DNA of 64,000 bases from Lentzea albidocapillata subsp. violacea (GTDB lineage: Bacteria > Actinomycetota > Actinomycetes > Mycobacteriales > Pseudonocardiaceae): positions 1-64,000 of the forward strand of contig NZ_FNET01000026.1 in assembly GCF_900100275.1 (NCBI RefSeq). Direction: 5' to 3'. The translations under genes and the position numbers were made by a program. Positions 25,918-35,567 of the stretch are shown here, in pieces. Position 1 is the first letter of the stretch; the number at the start of each line of letters is the position of its first letter. Below the pieces are notes generated by a model that was not told the origin of the DNA, searched no databases, and saw only the letters and a list, made by a program, of their open reading frames with translations.

Positions 25918-26946
25918 ATGTACCGCACCGAAGAACTCGTGCACGCCCTGAACGTCCGCGATCTCACCGATCCCGCGCAGGGTCCGCACGCCATGCAGCT
26001 CCTGATCGCCGACCTCAAAGCCGTGCTGGACCGCCCGCGCGAAGTCCGCCACCACCCGCTCGTCCCGGTGGAGCACAACTACGAGCACCTCGGCTACCCG
26101 CGGGACGCGATCACCCGCGACGCCCGGTACACCAGGTACGTCAGCGAGACCTGCATGCTGCGTAGCCACACCACGGCGATGATCCCGCCCGCGCTCAAGG
26201 ACGCGTCCCCGGACGTGACGCTGCTCTGCCCCGGCCTCGTCTACCGCCGCGACACGGTCGACCGCCTGCACACCGGCACACCGCACCAGCTCGACGTCTG
26301 GCGGATCAGCACCGACCTCGAACCACTCGACGACCTGATCCACACGGTCGTCACGACCCTGTTGCCAGGCAAGCGTTATCGCACGATCGACGCCGAGCAC
26401 CCGTACACCACGCACGGCAAGCAGATCGATGTGGAGCACGACGGCGAGTGGGTCGAGGTCGGCGAGTGCGGACAGGCGGCGCGACACGTCATCAAACACC
26501 ACCCGCACGGCCTCGCGATGGGCCTCGGGCTCGACCGGATCCTGATGCTGCGCAAGGGAATTCCGGACATCCGCCTGCTGCGCAACCCCGACCGGCGCAT
26601 CAGCGGCCAGATGCTGGACCTGACCGAGTACCGGCCGATCTCCCGGCACCCGGCCGCGATCAGGGACATCTCGATCATGGCGGGCAACGACGACGACGCC
26701 GAGACGCTGGGCGACCGGATTCGCGCGCTGGTGCCCGAGGACGTCGTCGAGGAGATAGAGATCCTCAGCGAGACGCCGTCGGAACAACTGCCGGCGCACG
26801 TTCAGGAACGGCTGGAAGCGAAGCCGGGCCAGAAGAACATGCTCATCCGCGTGACGATGAGGGCGCCGGAACGCACCCTCACCGACCGCGAGACGAACGA
26901 GATCAGGGACAGGCTGCTTCAGGGCTTGCGGGCGACGGCGCCGTAG
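25918..26946 (+). CDS. srmL: PheS-related mystery ligase SrmL
   Basis: A 342-residue class II aminoacyl-tRNA-synthetase-like protein. Residues about 30-235 match the catalytic core of PheRS alpha: motif 2 around LVYRRDTVDRLHTGTPHQLD and motif 3 GLAMGLGLDRILMLRKGIPDIR. The C-terminal 100 residues resemble the ferredoxin-fold anticodon-binding domain normally found in PheRS beta (SRHPAAIRDISI). The layout is like a monomeric mitochondrial PheRS, but the housekeeping enzyme in bacteria is PheST. Homologues are named SrmL from the spiramycin cluster and have no known substrate. Preceded by a leader peptide and attenuator. Its 3' end overlaps a convergent methyltransferase by 28 bp. Confidence 0.85.
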   Translation: MYRTEELVHALNVRDLTDPAQGPHAMQLLIADLKAVLDRPREVRHHPLVPVEHNYEHLGYPRDAITRDARYTRYVSETCMLRSHTTAMIPPALKDASPDVTLLCPGLVYRRDTVDRLHTGTPHQLDVWRISTDLEPLDDLIHTVVTTLLPGKRYRTIDAEHPYTTHGKQIDVEHDGEWVEVGECGQAARHVIKHHPHGLAMGLGLDRILMLRKGIPDIRLLRNPDRRISGQMLDLTEYRPISRHPAAIRDISIMAGNDDDAETLGDRIRALVPEDVVEEIEILSETPSEQLPAHVQERLEAKPGQKNMLIRVTMRAPERTLTDRETNEIRDRLLQGLRATAP

Positions 26947-27719
26947 ATGCCCACGTGGGCGTCGTCGAAGGAGTCCGGGCGCCAGTCGTTGACCGCGACG
27001 ACGCCCGGCTCCAGCATCTCCATGCCCTCGAAGAACCGCGTCACCTCGGCGTGCGTGCGCATCGTGAGCGTGTTGTCCGAGTTGCTGTAGATCTTGGCGA
27101 CCTGACGGGCCTCGGCGAGCTCCTCCTCGGACAGCGTGTCCCAGGTGGCGTGGGTGATGGCCAGGTACGAGCCGGACGGCAGGTCGGCCAGGTACTGGGC
27201 GATGGCCTCGTACGGGCTGTCGGTGTCCGGGACGAAGTGCAGCGCGGCGATGACCAGCACGCCGACCGGGCGGGAGAAGTCGAGCGTCTCGCGGGCACCG
27301 GCGAGGACCGTGGAGGTCGCGCGCAGGTCGGCGAGGATCGCGTTCGCGTTGGGGTTGCCGGCCAGCAGGGCGTTGCTGTGCGAGACGGCGACCGGCTCGA
27401 AGTCGACGTAGACGACGCGCGCGTCCGGGTTGTCGTGCTGGGCGATCTCGTGGACGTTGCCGACGGTCGGGATGCCGGAGCCCAGGTCGAGGAACTGGTC
27501 GACGCCCTCCGTCATCAGGTGGCGGACGACCCGGCGCAGGAACGAGCGGTTCGCCTGCGCGCTCTGGGCGACGCCGGGGAAGATCTGCTCCACCTGCTTG
27601 GCGGCGGCGCGGTCGGCTTCGAAGTTGTGCGAGCCGCCCAGGTAGTAGTCGTACATCCGCGCCACGCTCGGGCGGGTGACGTCGACCGTGGACGGGACCC
27701 ACTTCAGCTCTTCCATCAC
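26919..27719 (-). CDS. SAM-dependent methyltransferase, PF04672 (DUF574) family
   Basis: A protein of about 266 residues of the actinobacterial DUF574/SAM-methyltransferase family. It has the family hallmark MYDYYLGGSHNFEADR near the N terminus, the SAM loop FLDLGSGIPTVGNVHE and the acidic VYVDFEPVAV. GGAGGA lies upstream of an overlapping GTG-ATG pair (27719/27716); either codon could start. These genes are abundant in antibiotic-producing actinomycetes and their substrates are mostly unknown. It is convergent with srmL and divergent from lon. Confidence 0.88.
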   Translation of the reverse strand: MMEELKWVPSTVDVTRPSVARMYDYYLGGSHNFEADRAAAKQVEQIFPGVAQSAQANRSFLRRVVRHLMTEGVDQFLDLGSGIPTVGNVHEIAQHDNPDARVVYVDFEPVAVSHSNALLAGNPNANAILADLRATSTVLAGARETLDFSRPVGVLVIAALHFVPDTDSPYEAIAQYLADLPSGSYLAITHATWDTLSEEELAEARQVAKIYSNSDNTLTMRTHAEVTRFFEGMEMLEPGVVAVNDWRPDSFDDAHVGIYGAVARKP

Positions 27720-27826
27720 GTGCGCATCCTCCGTCGTCGCCACACGGGTGTCCACCACCACACACCCGAACCGACGCTGCTCGCTGACAGCGAACACGGC
27801 AGGGGAACACCGGCCCACTCCAGTTG

Positions 27827-27847
27827 GTTGAGCGGTACAGACTCAAC
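27827..27847. promoter_or_regulatory. HAIR element (HspR operator) upstream of lon
   Basis: GTTGAG (27827-27832) and CTCAAC (27842-27847) are inverted with a nine-base spacer. This is the geometry of the HspR-associated inverted repeat, whose consensus is CTTGAGT-N7-ACTCAAG. It sits 17 bp before the lon start, where HspR would repress transcription until heat stress. HspR control of lon is established in Streptomyces. Confidence 0.75.
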
Positions 27848-27863
27848 TTTGGAGGGTGACGAG

Positions 27864-30212
<2,349 letters not shown>

Positions 30213-30223
30213 CGGAACAGACC

Positions 30224-30268
30224 CCTCGTGGGAGCAGTAGCGGCGACTGCTGCCCCCACGAGGCTTTT
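30224..30268 (+). terminator. Intrinsic terminator of lon
   Basis: CCTCGTGGG (30224-30232) and CCCACGAGG (30255-30263) enclose a second inner stem (CAGTAG...CTGCTG) and are followed by CTTTT. It lies 12 bp past the lon stop and just ahead of the convergent secreted-protein gene. Confidence 0.9.
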
Positions 30269-30273
30269 CGTGT

Positions 30274-30750
30274 TTACAGGCCGACGTCGATGACGAGCCG
30301 GTTCGGGCTGGTCAGCGTGAACACCCGGTGCCACGAGTAGGGATTGCTGTAACCGACGGCAACTCCGAGCGTGGCCTCGAAGTCACACGTGAGCGCGACT
30401 CCGCGAATGTGGCTCAGGCCAGGCGTCGCGAAGTTCTGCGAGCCGGTGTACGTCAGGTTCCCGTTGTCGTCGTGCGCGGCCGCACCGATCAACGTGACCG
30501 ACAGGATCTCGTTGATCCCGGGCCCCGCAACGGCGATCGGGTTCCCGCTCGCGCAGTGCGACACGCTCGTGACCTCGCCGACCCGGTGCTCCGTCGGCAG
30601 GCCGGACAGGTCCAGCACCACGCGGCTGAACCCGACGTGCTGCCCGGTCCGGATGTTCGACAGCGTGGGCGTGCTCTGCGCCGACGCGACCGGTGCGAGC
30701 GTGAAGACCGCCAGTACCGCCACGAGCAATGCGACAAGACGTTTGTTCAT
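30274..30750 (-). CDS. Secreted AMIN-like domain protein
   Basis: A 158-residue exported protein. A signal peptide (about 1-24, ending VASA) precedes one AMIN-like domain: SNIRTGQHVGFSRVVLDLSG at the start and RLVIDVGL at the end. Two cysteines (HCASG and LTCDFEA) may form a disulfide. AMIN-type domains bind envelope polymers, but these actinobacterial versions have no assigned function. It forms a tandem pair with the next gene upstream, 65 bp away. The ATG at 30750 gives a proper signal peptide. Confidence 0.82.
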   Translation of the reverse strand: MNKRLVALLVAVLAVFTLAPVASAQSTPTLSNIRTGQHVGFSRVVLDLSGLPTEHRVGEVTSVSHCASGNPIAVAGPGINEILSVTLIGAAAHDDNGNLTYTGSQNFATPGLSHIRGVALTCDFEATLGVAVGYSNPYSWHRVFTLTSPNRLVIDVGL

Positions 30751-30815
30751 CTTCGGCCCCCTCTCAGGGCTCACTTGATGTCTTCAAGACGTGTGACTCA
30801 GGCCACAGTTGCGCG

Positions 30816-31265
30816 TCAGGGCGAATAGACGTCGACGACGACACGGGTCGGGTTGTCCAGGAACGAGATGTCGTACGCCCGTCCCTGCCCCGCGTATCCG
30901 ATCGAGAAGCCCAGGTGCGCCTCGAAGTCGCACGTGTTCGTGACACTCCGGACGTTCAGCAGCCCAGGCGTGTCGAACGAGCGAGGCCCGGCGTAGTTAT
31001 GCGCGTTCGCGGGCTGCATGGTGACGTCCAGGAACTCGTCACCGTTGGCCGAGATCGGCTTGCCGGACCCGCAGTGGTACGGCTCGGACGACCGCCCCGC
31101 CGTCACCTCGGGCCGCGGCCCGTTGAAGTCGAACACGACCCGGTCGAACCCGTCGTGCCGCCCGGTCCGGATGTTCGTGAGCTCGTTCCCCTCAGCCGCC
31201 GACGCGGCCGGCACCACGCTCATCGCCATCCCTACGGCGACGAGCGCGACAACGATTCGCTTCAT
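30816..31265 (-). CDS. Secreted AMIN-like domain protein, tandem paralogue
   Basis: A 149-residue exported protein with signal peptide (about 1-23, ending ASA). It shares with its neighbour the TNIRTGRHDGFDRVVFDFNG opening, the paired cysteines (YHCGSG and NTCDFEA) and the final RVVVDVYSP strand. The two genes are clearly duplicates that have diverged. The start is the ATG at 31265; the open frame runs far upstream only because of the adjacent gene's composition. Likely cell-envelope associated. Confidence 0.82.
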   Translation of the reverse strand: MKRIVVALVAVGMAMSVVPAASAAEGNELTNIRTGRHDGFDRVVFDFNGPRPEVTAGRSSEPYHCGSGKPISANGDEFLDVTMQPANAHNYAGPRSFDTPGLLNVRSVTNTCDFEAHLGFSIGYAGQGRAYDISFLDNPTRVVVDVYSP

Positions 31266-31333
31266 CTCTCCCCCTCTTCCCCAAAAGACGCCCACGCGCG
31301 CTGCACGCGCGAGCCGCCCTCCGGGTTGCCCCA

Positions 31334-32104
31334 CTACCCCAGGAAGTCCTCCAGCGGCACCGGCGTCAGCCCGTCCTGCTTGGCCCGGTTCAGGAAGGCC
31401 GTGAAATCCTCGACGAACGTCGTCCGGAAGTGCATGAGCACGATGTCGCCACGGTGGAGCCTGTCCCCCTGCTGGAACTGCACCCGCCCGTCGTTGACCG
31501 CCGCAGTCCAGTTGACCAACGCCTTGAACCCACAACCAGCCGCAGCCTGACGAGTAGTCGAGTCGTAGTTCCCGAACGGCGGCCGGAACAACGTGGGCCG
31601 CTTCCCGTAGTCCTCGGCGAGGAAGTCGGCGTTGCCGCAGATCTCGTTCTTCTGGAACTCGAACCCCTTCCCGAGCAGGTTCGGGTGGTTCGACGTGTGA
31701 CTGTGCACCGTCGCGGGCAACTGCTTGAAGTAGTCCTTGTGCCCCTCGGCGTACTTCGTGTTCAGGAAGACCGACGGCCACACCCCGGCCTCGATCATCA
31801 ACTCACGAGCCTTCGGATGCCGCACAGCCCCGTCGTCGATCGTGATGAACACGTACGGCTTGTCAGTCTGAATCCGCGTGACCACGGGCACCATCCCGTC
31901 GACAACAGCAGGCGCCTGAGCCTGCACAGTCCCGTAGGGATAGGGCGGCTCGAACATCCGCGTAGGCCGCTCCGACGAACTCCTCGTCACCGGCGGCAAA
32001 GACGTAGCCAACACCGGCCCACCGGACCGGGACTCAGGCGCGTCCCCACACGCCACAACCCCGGCAACCAGCAAAAAGGCAGCAAAAAGCCGCAACTTGG
32101 ACAT
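31334..32104 (-). CDS. Polysaccharide deacetylase lipoprotein
   Basis: A 256-residue carbohydrate esterase family 4 protein. The N terminus is a lipoprotein signal with lipobox GVVAC, so it is anchored to the outer face of the membrane. The NodB domain shows the catalytic TIDDG (Asp-Asp), the metal-binding HSHTSNHP and the RPPFGNYD motif. It probably de-N-acetylates peptidoglycan or another surface glycan. GGAGGGG upstream of the ATG at 32104 fixes the start. It lies 68 bp upstream of the two AMIN-like genes and may be co-expressed with them in envelope maintenance. Confidence 0.92.
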   Translation of the reverse strand: MSKLRLFAAFLLVAGVVACGDAPESRSGGPVLATSLPPVTRSSSERPTRMFEPPYPYGTVQAQAPAVVDGMVPVVTRIQTDKPYVFITIDDGAVRHPKARELMIEAGVWPSVFLNTKYAEGHKDYFKQLPATVHSHTSNHPNLLGKGFEFQKNEICGNADFLAEDYGKRPTLFRPPFGNYDSTTRQAAAGCGFKALVNWTAAVNDGRVQFQQGDRLHRGDIVLMHFRTTFVEDFTAFLNRAKQDGLTPVPLEDFLG

Positions 32105-32192
32105 CAAAATCCCCCTCCACGCGAAAGACGTCGCGCAGGCCCCCATGGTTGCACGGGACTAGGGTCGAAGTGATCACAAAAGGAGGACCCCC

Positions 32193-32720
32193 ATGAGCCT
32201 CGAGCGCCCAGTCGCTCCCGACCCCTACGAGCTGCTACCGCAGGTCGGCACCTTCACCGTCACCTCGACGGACGTGCGCGACGGCGAGCAACTCCCCGAA
32301 GCCCAGGTCTTCGAGGGCGGCAACACCTCCCCGCAACTGACCTGGTCGGGCTTCCCAGAGGACACCCGCAGCTTCGTAGTAACCTGCTACGACCCGGACG
32401 CCCCCACCCCGTCGGGCTTCTGGCACTGGGTGGCCGTGAACATCCCGGCAACCACCACCAACCTGGACACAGGCGCAGGCGCCGAAGACGCCACCCTCCC
32501 AGGCGACGCCTTCCACGTCCGCTCCGACTACAGCACCCGAGCCTTCGGCGGCGCCGCCCCACCCAAAGGCGACCACCCACACCGCTACTACTTCGTAGTG
32601 CACGCCGTAGACGTAGAAAAACTGGACGTGGACGAAAACGCCTCCCCAGCAGTAGTGAGCTTCAACCTGGCCTTCCACACCCTGGCAAGGGCCATCATCA
32701 CCCCCACCTACCAGCACTGA
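32193..32720 (+). CDS. YbhB/YbcL family PEBP-like protein
   Basis: A 175-residue phosphatidylethanolamine-binding-protein fold, the bacterial Raf-kinase-inhibitor-like family. Typical segments are [29 protein letters not shown] and [16 protein letters not shown]. An AAGGAGG Shine-Dalgarno precedes the ATG. There is no signal peptide. The biochemical role of the bacterial family is not settled. Divergent from the polysaccharide deacetylase. Confidence 0.92.
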   Translation: MSLERPVAPDPYELLPQVGTFTVTSTDVRDGEQLPEAQVFEGGNTSPQLTWSGFPEDTRSFVVTCYDPDAPTPSGFWHWVAVNIPATTTNLDTGAGAEDATLPGDAFHVRSDYSTRAFGGAAPPKGDHPHRYYFVVHAVDVEKLDVDENASPAVVSFNLAFHTLARAIITPTYQH

Positions 32721-32793
32721 CGCACGCACGCCACACCACAAGCGCCTGATCGAACGCGACGCCGCAGGCGAGCCGTCCTTACCAAGCGGGCCA

Positions 32794-32937
32794 GGCGGTG
32801 GGGTCCCATCACGAGTCGCGCCATAGCTCTTGCTGCATGCAAGGAGGGGTGTCAAGCGGACACGCTTTTCGTCCGCTTGACACCCCTCCTTGCATGTGGC
32901 CCGCTCTTGGTGCGGCTCGTGATGGGACCCCACCGCC
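32794..32937. repeat. 144-bp nested perfect palindrome
   Basis: Two concentric perfect inverted repeats. The outer arms are 22 bp (32794-32815 with 32916-32937; core GGGGTCCCATCACGAG). The inner arms are 26 bp (32836-32861 with 32871-32896; core GTGTCAAGCGGAC) around a nine-base loop ACGCTTTTC. The 19-20 bp between outer and inner arms are not complementary but share GCTCTTG in the same orientation. It is too long and symmetrical for an ordinary terminator and has no ORF. It may be a miniature non-autonomous mobile element or a genome-wide repeat family. Confidence 0.9.
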
Positions 32938-33267
32938 AACGCACTCTCTAAGCAACCGGCGGCCGCCCATCGCAACAGGCGTGCCATCTGCCCGCTCGTG
33001 GCGTGGACCCCCTGATCAGATTGCCGGGGTCTGGGGCAGAGCCCCAGGGGAAGCACGCAACGCAAGGTCGCCGCCCGCAAGGTGACCACCCGCACGGCCG
33101 CGGCACGCAAAGGTGACCACCCGCCCGTCCGCCGCCACCCGTCCGCCCGCCGGCCGCCACCCGTCCGCCCGCCACCCACCCAACCCCCACCCACAAGAGT
33201 CGCGGCGTAAGCCCCCCGTAACCCCAACCAGGGAACACCCCCACCCCCAAAATGGTTGGATCCACAC
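32938..33267. other. Intergenic region with terminator-like repeat and tandem repeats before mtr
   Basis: No gene is visible. CTGGGGC/GCCCCAG with an AGA loop (33031-33047) resembles a hairpin family that recurs in intergenic regions of streptomycetes and may be a terminator. From 33083 to 33190 the sequence is a C-rich, repetitive tract: AAGGTGACCACCCGC occurs twice and a 21-bp unit starting GCCGCCACCCGTCC occurs at 33131-33151 and 33153-33173. No clear promoter for mtr was found. Confidence 0.6.
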
Positions 33268-34641
33268 GTGAGGCACTTCGACCTGGTCATCATCGGCACC
33301 GGCTCCGGCAACAGCATCCCGACGGAAGCCATGGCAGGCTGGCAGATCGCCATCCTGGAAAAGGGCACCTTCGGCGGCACCTGCCTCAACGTGGGCTGCA
33401 TCCCCACCAAAATGTTCGTCCACACAGCAGACCAGGCAGCAACCCCGGCCAACGCGAAGAAACTGGGCGTGGACGCCACCCTGGACACAGTCCACTGGCC
33501 AGAGATCCGCGACCGAATCTTCAACAGGATCGACCCGATCGCCGAAGGCGGCCGCAACTGGCGAGCCAACGAGAACGCGAACGTGACGGTCTACGAGGGC
33601 ACCGCGCACTTCGTCGACGCGCACACGATCGACACCGGCACCGGCGAGACGATCACCGCCGACCGGATCGTCGTGGCCGCGGGCAGCCGCCCGACCATCC
33701 CGGACATCGCGGATCTGGACTCCACGGGGTTCCACACGAGCGACACGGTCATGCGTCTCGACGAACTCCCCGAGAGCCTGATCATCGTCGGCAGCGGCTT
33801 CATCGCCTCGGAGTTCGCGCACGTCTTCAGCAGCTTCGGCGTCAAGGTCACGATGATCGCCCGGTCGAACCTCCTCCTGCGGCACGAGGACCTGGAGGTG
33901 GCCCAGCGTTTCACCGAGATCGCCAAGGGCAAGTGGAACGTCCTGCTGAACCGCAAGACCACGCGCGCCGAGAAGACCGCGACCGGTGTGAAGCTCCATC
34001 TCGAAGGTCCCAACGGCGAGGAAACCGTTGAGGCGCAACAGCTTCTCGTCGCGGTCGGCAGGCAGCCGAACAGCGACCTGCTCCAGGTCCAGAACGCGGG
34101 CATCGACCAGCACGGAGACGGTCGCGTCAAGGTCGACGAGTACCAGCGCACGAACCAGCCGCACATCTACGCCCTGGGCGACATCAGCTCGGACTACCAG
34201 CTCAAGCACGTCGCGAACCACGAGGCCAAGGTCGTCCAGCACAACCTGCTGAACCCCGGCGACCAGATCAGGAGCGACCACCGCTTCGTGCCGGCCGCCG
34301 TCTTCTCCAGCCCGCAGATCGCGAGCGTCGGTCTCACCGAGGAAGAGGCCAAGGAGAAGGGCATCCGCTACGTCACCGCTAGCCAGGCCTACGCCTCCAT
34401 CGCGTACGGCTGGGCCATGGAGGACACGACCGGCTTCGCGAAGCTGATCGCGGACCCGGCCACCGGCCAGCTGCTGGGCGCGCACATCATCGGGCCGCAG
34501 GCCTCGACGGTGATCCAGCCGCTGATCCAGGCGATGAGCTTCGGCCTGGACGCGAAGTCCATGGCACGCGGCCAGTACTGGATCCACCCGGCGATGCCCG
34601 AACTGGTCGAGAACGCGCTCCTGAACCTGCCGCTGGACTGA
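33268..34641 (+). CDS. mtr: Mycothione reductase
   Basis: A 457-residue NADPH- and FAD-dependent disulfide reductase of the glutathione-reductase family that keeps mycothiol reduced in the cytoplasm. The FAD-binding GTGSGNS is at 10-16, the redox-active pair GGTCLNVGCIPTK puts cysteines at 39 and 44, a second dinucleotide site is IIVGSGFIASEF, and the C-terminal WIHPAMPELVENA carries the catalytic His-Glu of the partner subunit. Similarity is to mycothione reductase rather than lipoamide dehydrogenase. The GTG at 33268 gives the normal N terminus. Confidence 0.95.
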   Translation: MRHFDLVIIGTGSGNSIPTEAMAGWQIAILEKGTFGGTCLNVGCIPTKMFVHTADQAATPANAKKLGVDATLDTVHWPEIRDRIFNRIDPIAEGGRNWRANENANVTVYEGTAHFVDAHTIDTGTGETITADRIVVAAGSRPTIPDIADLDSTGFHTSDTVMRLDELPESLIIVGSGFIASEFAHVFSSFGVKVTMIARSNLLLRHEDLEVAQRFTEIAKGKWNVLLNRKTTRAEKTATGVKLHLEGPNGEETVEAQQLLVAVGRQPNSDLLQVQNAGIDQHGDGRVKVDEYQRTNQPHIYALGDISSDYQLKHVANHEAKVVQHNLLNPGDQIRSDHRFVPAAVFSSPQIASVGLTEEEAKEKGIRYVTASQAYASIAYGWAMEDTTGFAKLIADPATGQLLGAHIIGPQASTVIQPLIQAMSFGLDAKSMARGQYWIHPAMPELVENALLNLPLD

Positions 34642-34696
34642 AAGACAGGGACTTCCGCCGCTGCCGAAAACCGGCGGCACCAAGGACGATGCAGCG

Positions 34697-35110
34697 ATGA
34701 CAGACAGAGTCCTCGTCGCCCACACGTCGAGAATCGCCGCCACGGACGAGATCGCCGAGATCATCGGCACCGAACTCGCAGGCTGCGGGCTGAGAGTCAC
34801 CGTGCTCCCGGTCGCCGCGGCCGAGTCGCTGTACGGGTTCGGTGCCGTGATCCTGGGTGACGCGGCGGCCCGTGACGCGCATCGGTTCGTGAAGCGGCAC
34901 AGGGTTTCCCTCAAGCACACGCCCATCTGGCTGTTCCACCGCGGCACGCCTCCCGTGCCGAACGACGTCACGCGCATGGTCCGCAGGCTGGGCGCCACCG
35001 GGCCGATCAGCTTCGGCGGCGCGGCACCGGACTGGGACCGCGCCAAGGCCTGGGCCCGCTACCTCGCCGACCAGCTCGCGGTGCTGCACCGCGGTTTCGT
35101 GTCCAACTAG
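34697..35110 (+). CDS. Flavodoxin-like domain protein
   Basis: A 137-residue protein with a flavodoxin-type N terminus (RVLVAHTSRIAATDEIAEIIG) and the alternating strand/helix layout of small FMN-binding proteins similar to HemG-type flavodoxins. The usual T-x-T-G-x-T phosphate loop is degenerate (HTSRIAATD), so FMN binding is uncertain. It is 55 bp downstream of mtr on the same strand and may be a redox partner in the same transcript; that is inference. Ends directly at the stop of a convergent VOC gene. Confidence 0.65.
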   Translation: MTDRVLVAHTSRIAATDEIAEIIGTELAGCGLRVTVLPVAAAESLYGFGAVILGDAAARDAHRFVKRHRVSLKHTPIWLFHRGTPPVPNDVTRMVRRLGATGPISFGGAAPDWDRAKAWARYLADQLAVLHRGFVSN

Positions 35111-35515
35111 CTACGCCTGCTGGATCCGGACGGTGTTGCCGGCGGGATCGCGGAACACGCAGTCCCGCGCACCCCAAGGCTGATCGGCCGGCTCCTGGAC
35201 GACGTCCGCCCCACCGGCCTGAAGCTTCTCGAACGCGCCGTCGAGATCCGGCGTGGCCAGGTTGATGAACGCGTACGAGCCGTTCTCGATCATCTCGGCG
35301 ATCGCGGCGCGATGTCCGTCCGTGAGCCCTTCGGCCATGGCGGGTGGTTCCAGGACGACGGCAGAGCCGCCACCGGACGGCGCGACGGTGATCCAGCGCA
35401 TCGTGCCCTGGCCGACGTCGGCACGGACCTCCCAGCCGAGCAGGTCGCGGTAGAACGCGAGTGAGGCGTCGGGGTCGGTGTGCGGGAGGAACGTGGCATG
35501 AATGGTGATGTCCAT
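35111..35515 (-). CDS. VOC (glyoxalase/bleomycin-resistance) superfamily protein
   Basis: A 134-residue single-domain vicinal-oxygen-chelate protein. It has the usual FLPHTDPDASLAFYRDLLGWEV first half and DCVFRDPAGNTVRIQQA at the end. The family covers glyoxalases, dioxygenases and drug-binding resistance proteins, and nothing here selects among them. Its stop abuts that of the flavodoxin-like gene with no space for a terminator. Confidence 0.85.
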   Translation of the reverse strand: MDITIHATFLPHTDPDASLAFYRDLLGWEVRADVGQGTMRWITVAPSGGGSAVVLEPPAMAEGLTDGHRAAIAEMIENGSYAFINLATPDLDGAFEKLQAGGADVVQEPADQPWGARDCVFRDPAGNTVRIQQA

Positions 35516-35567
35516 GCCCGCAACGCTAGGACCAGCGCGAACGCAAGGCTTCTTGATTCCTGACCGG

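Noticed and set aside
23916-26946. Patatin plus srmL as an antiphage operon
   Set aside because: srmL has its own promoter and leader, and no nuclease, cyclase, Toll/interleukin receptor or other defence partner is present.
33083-33190. Repeats considered as a CRISPR array
   Set aside because: Units are adjacent or overlapping without unique spacers of uniform length, and no cas genes are present.
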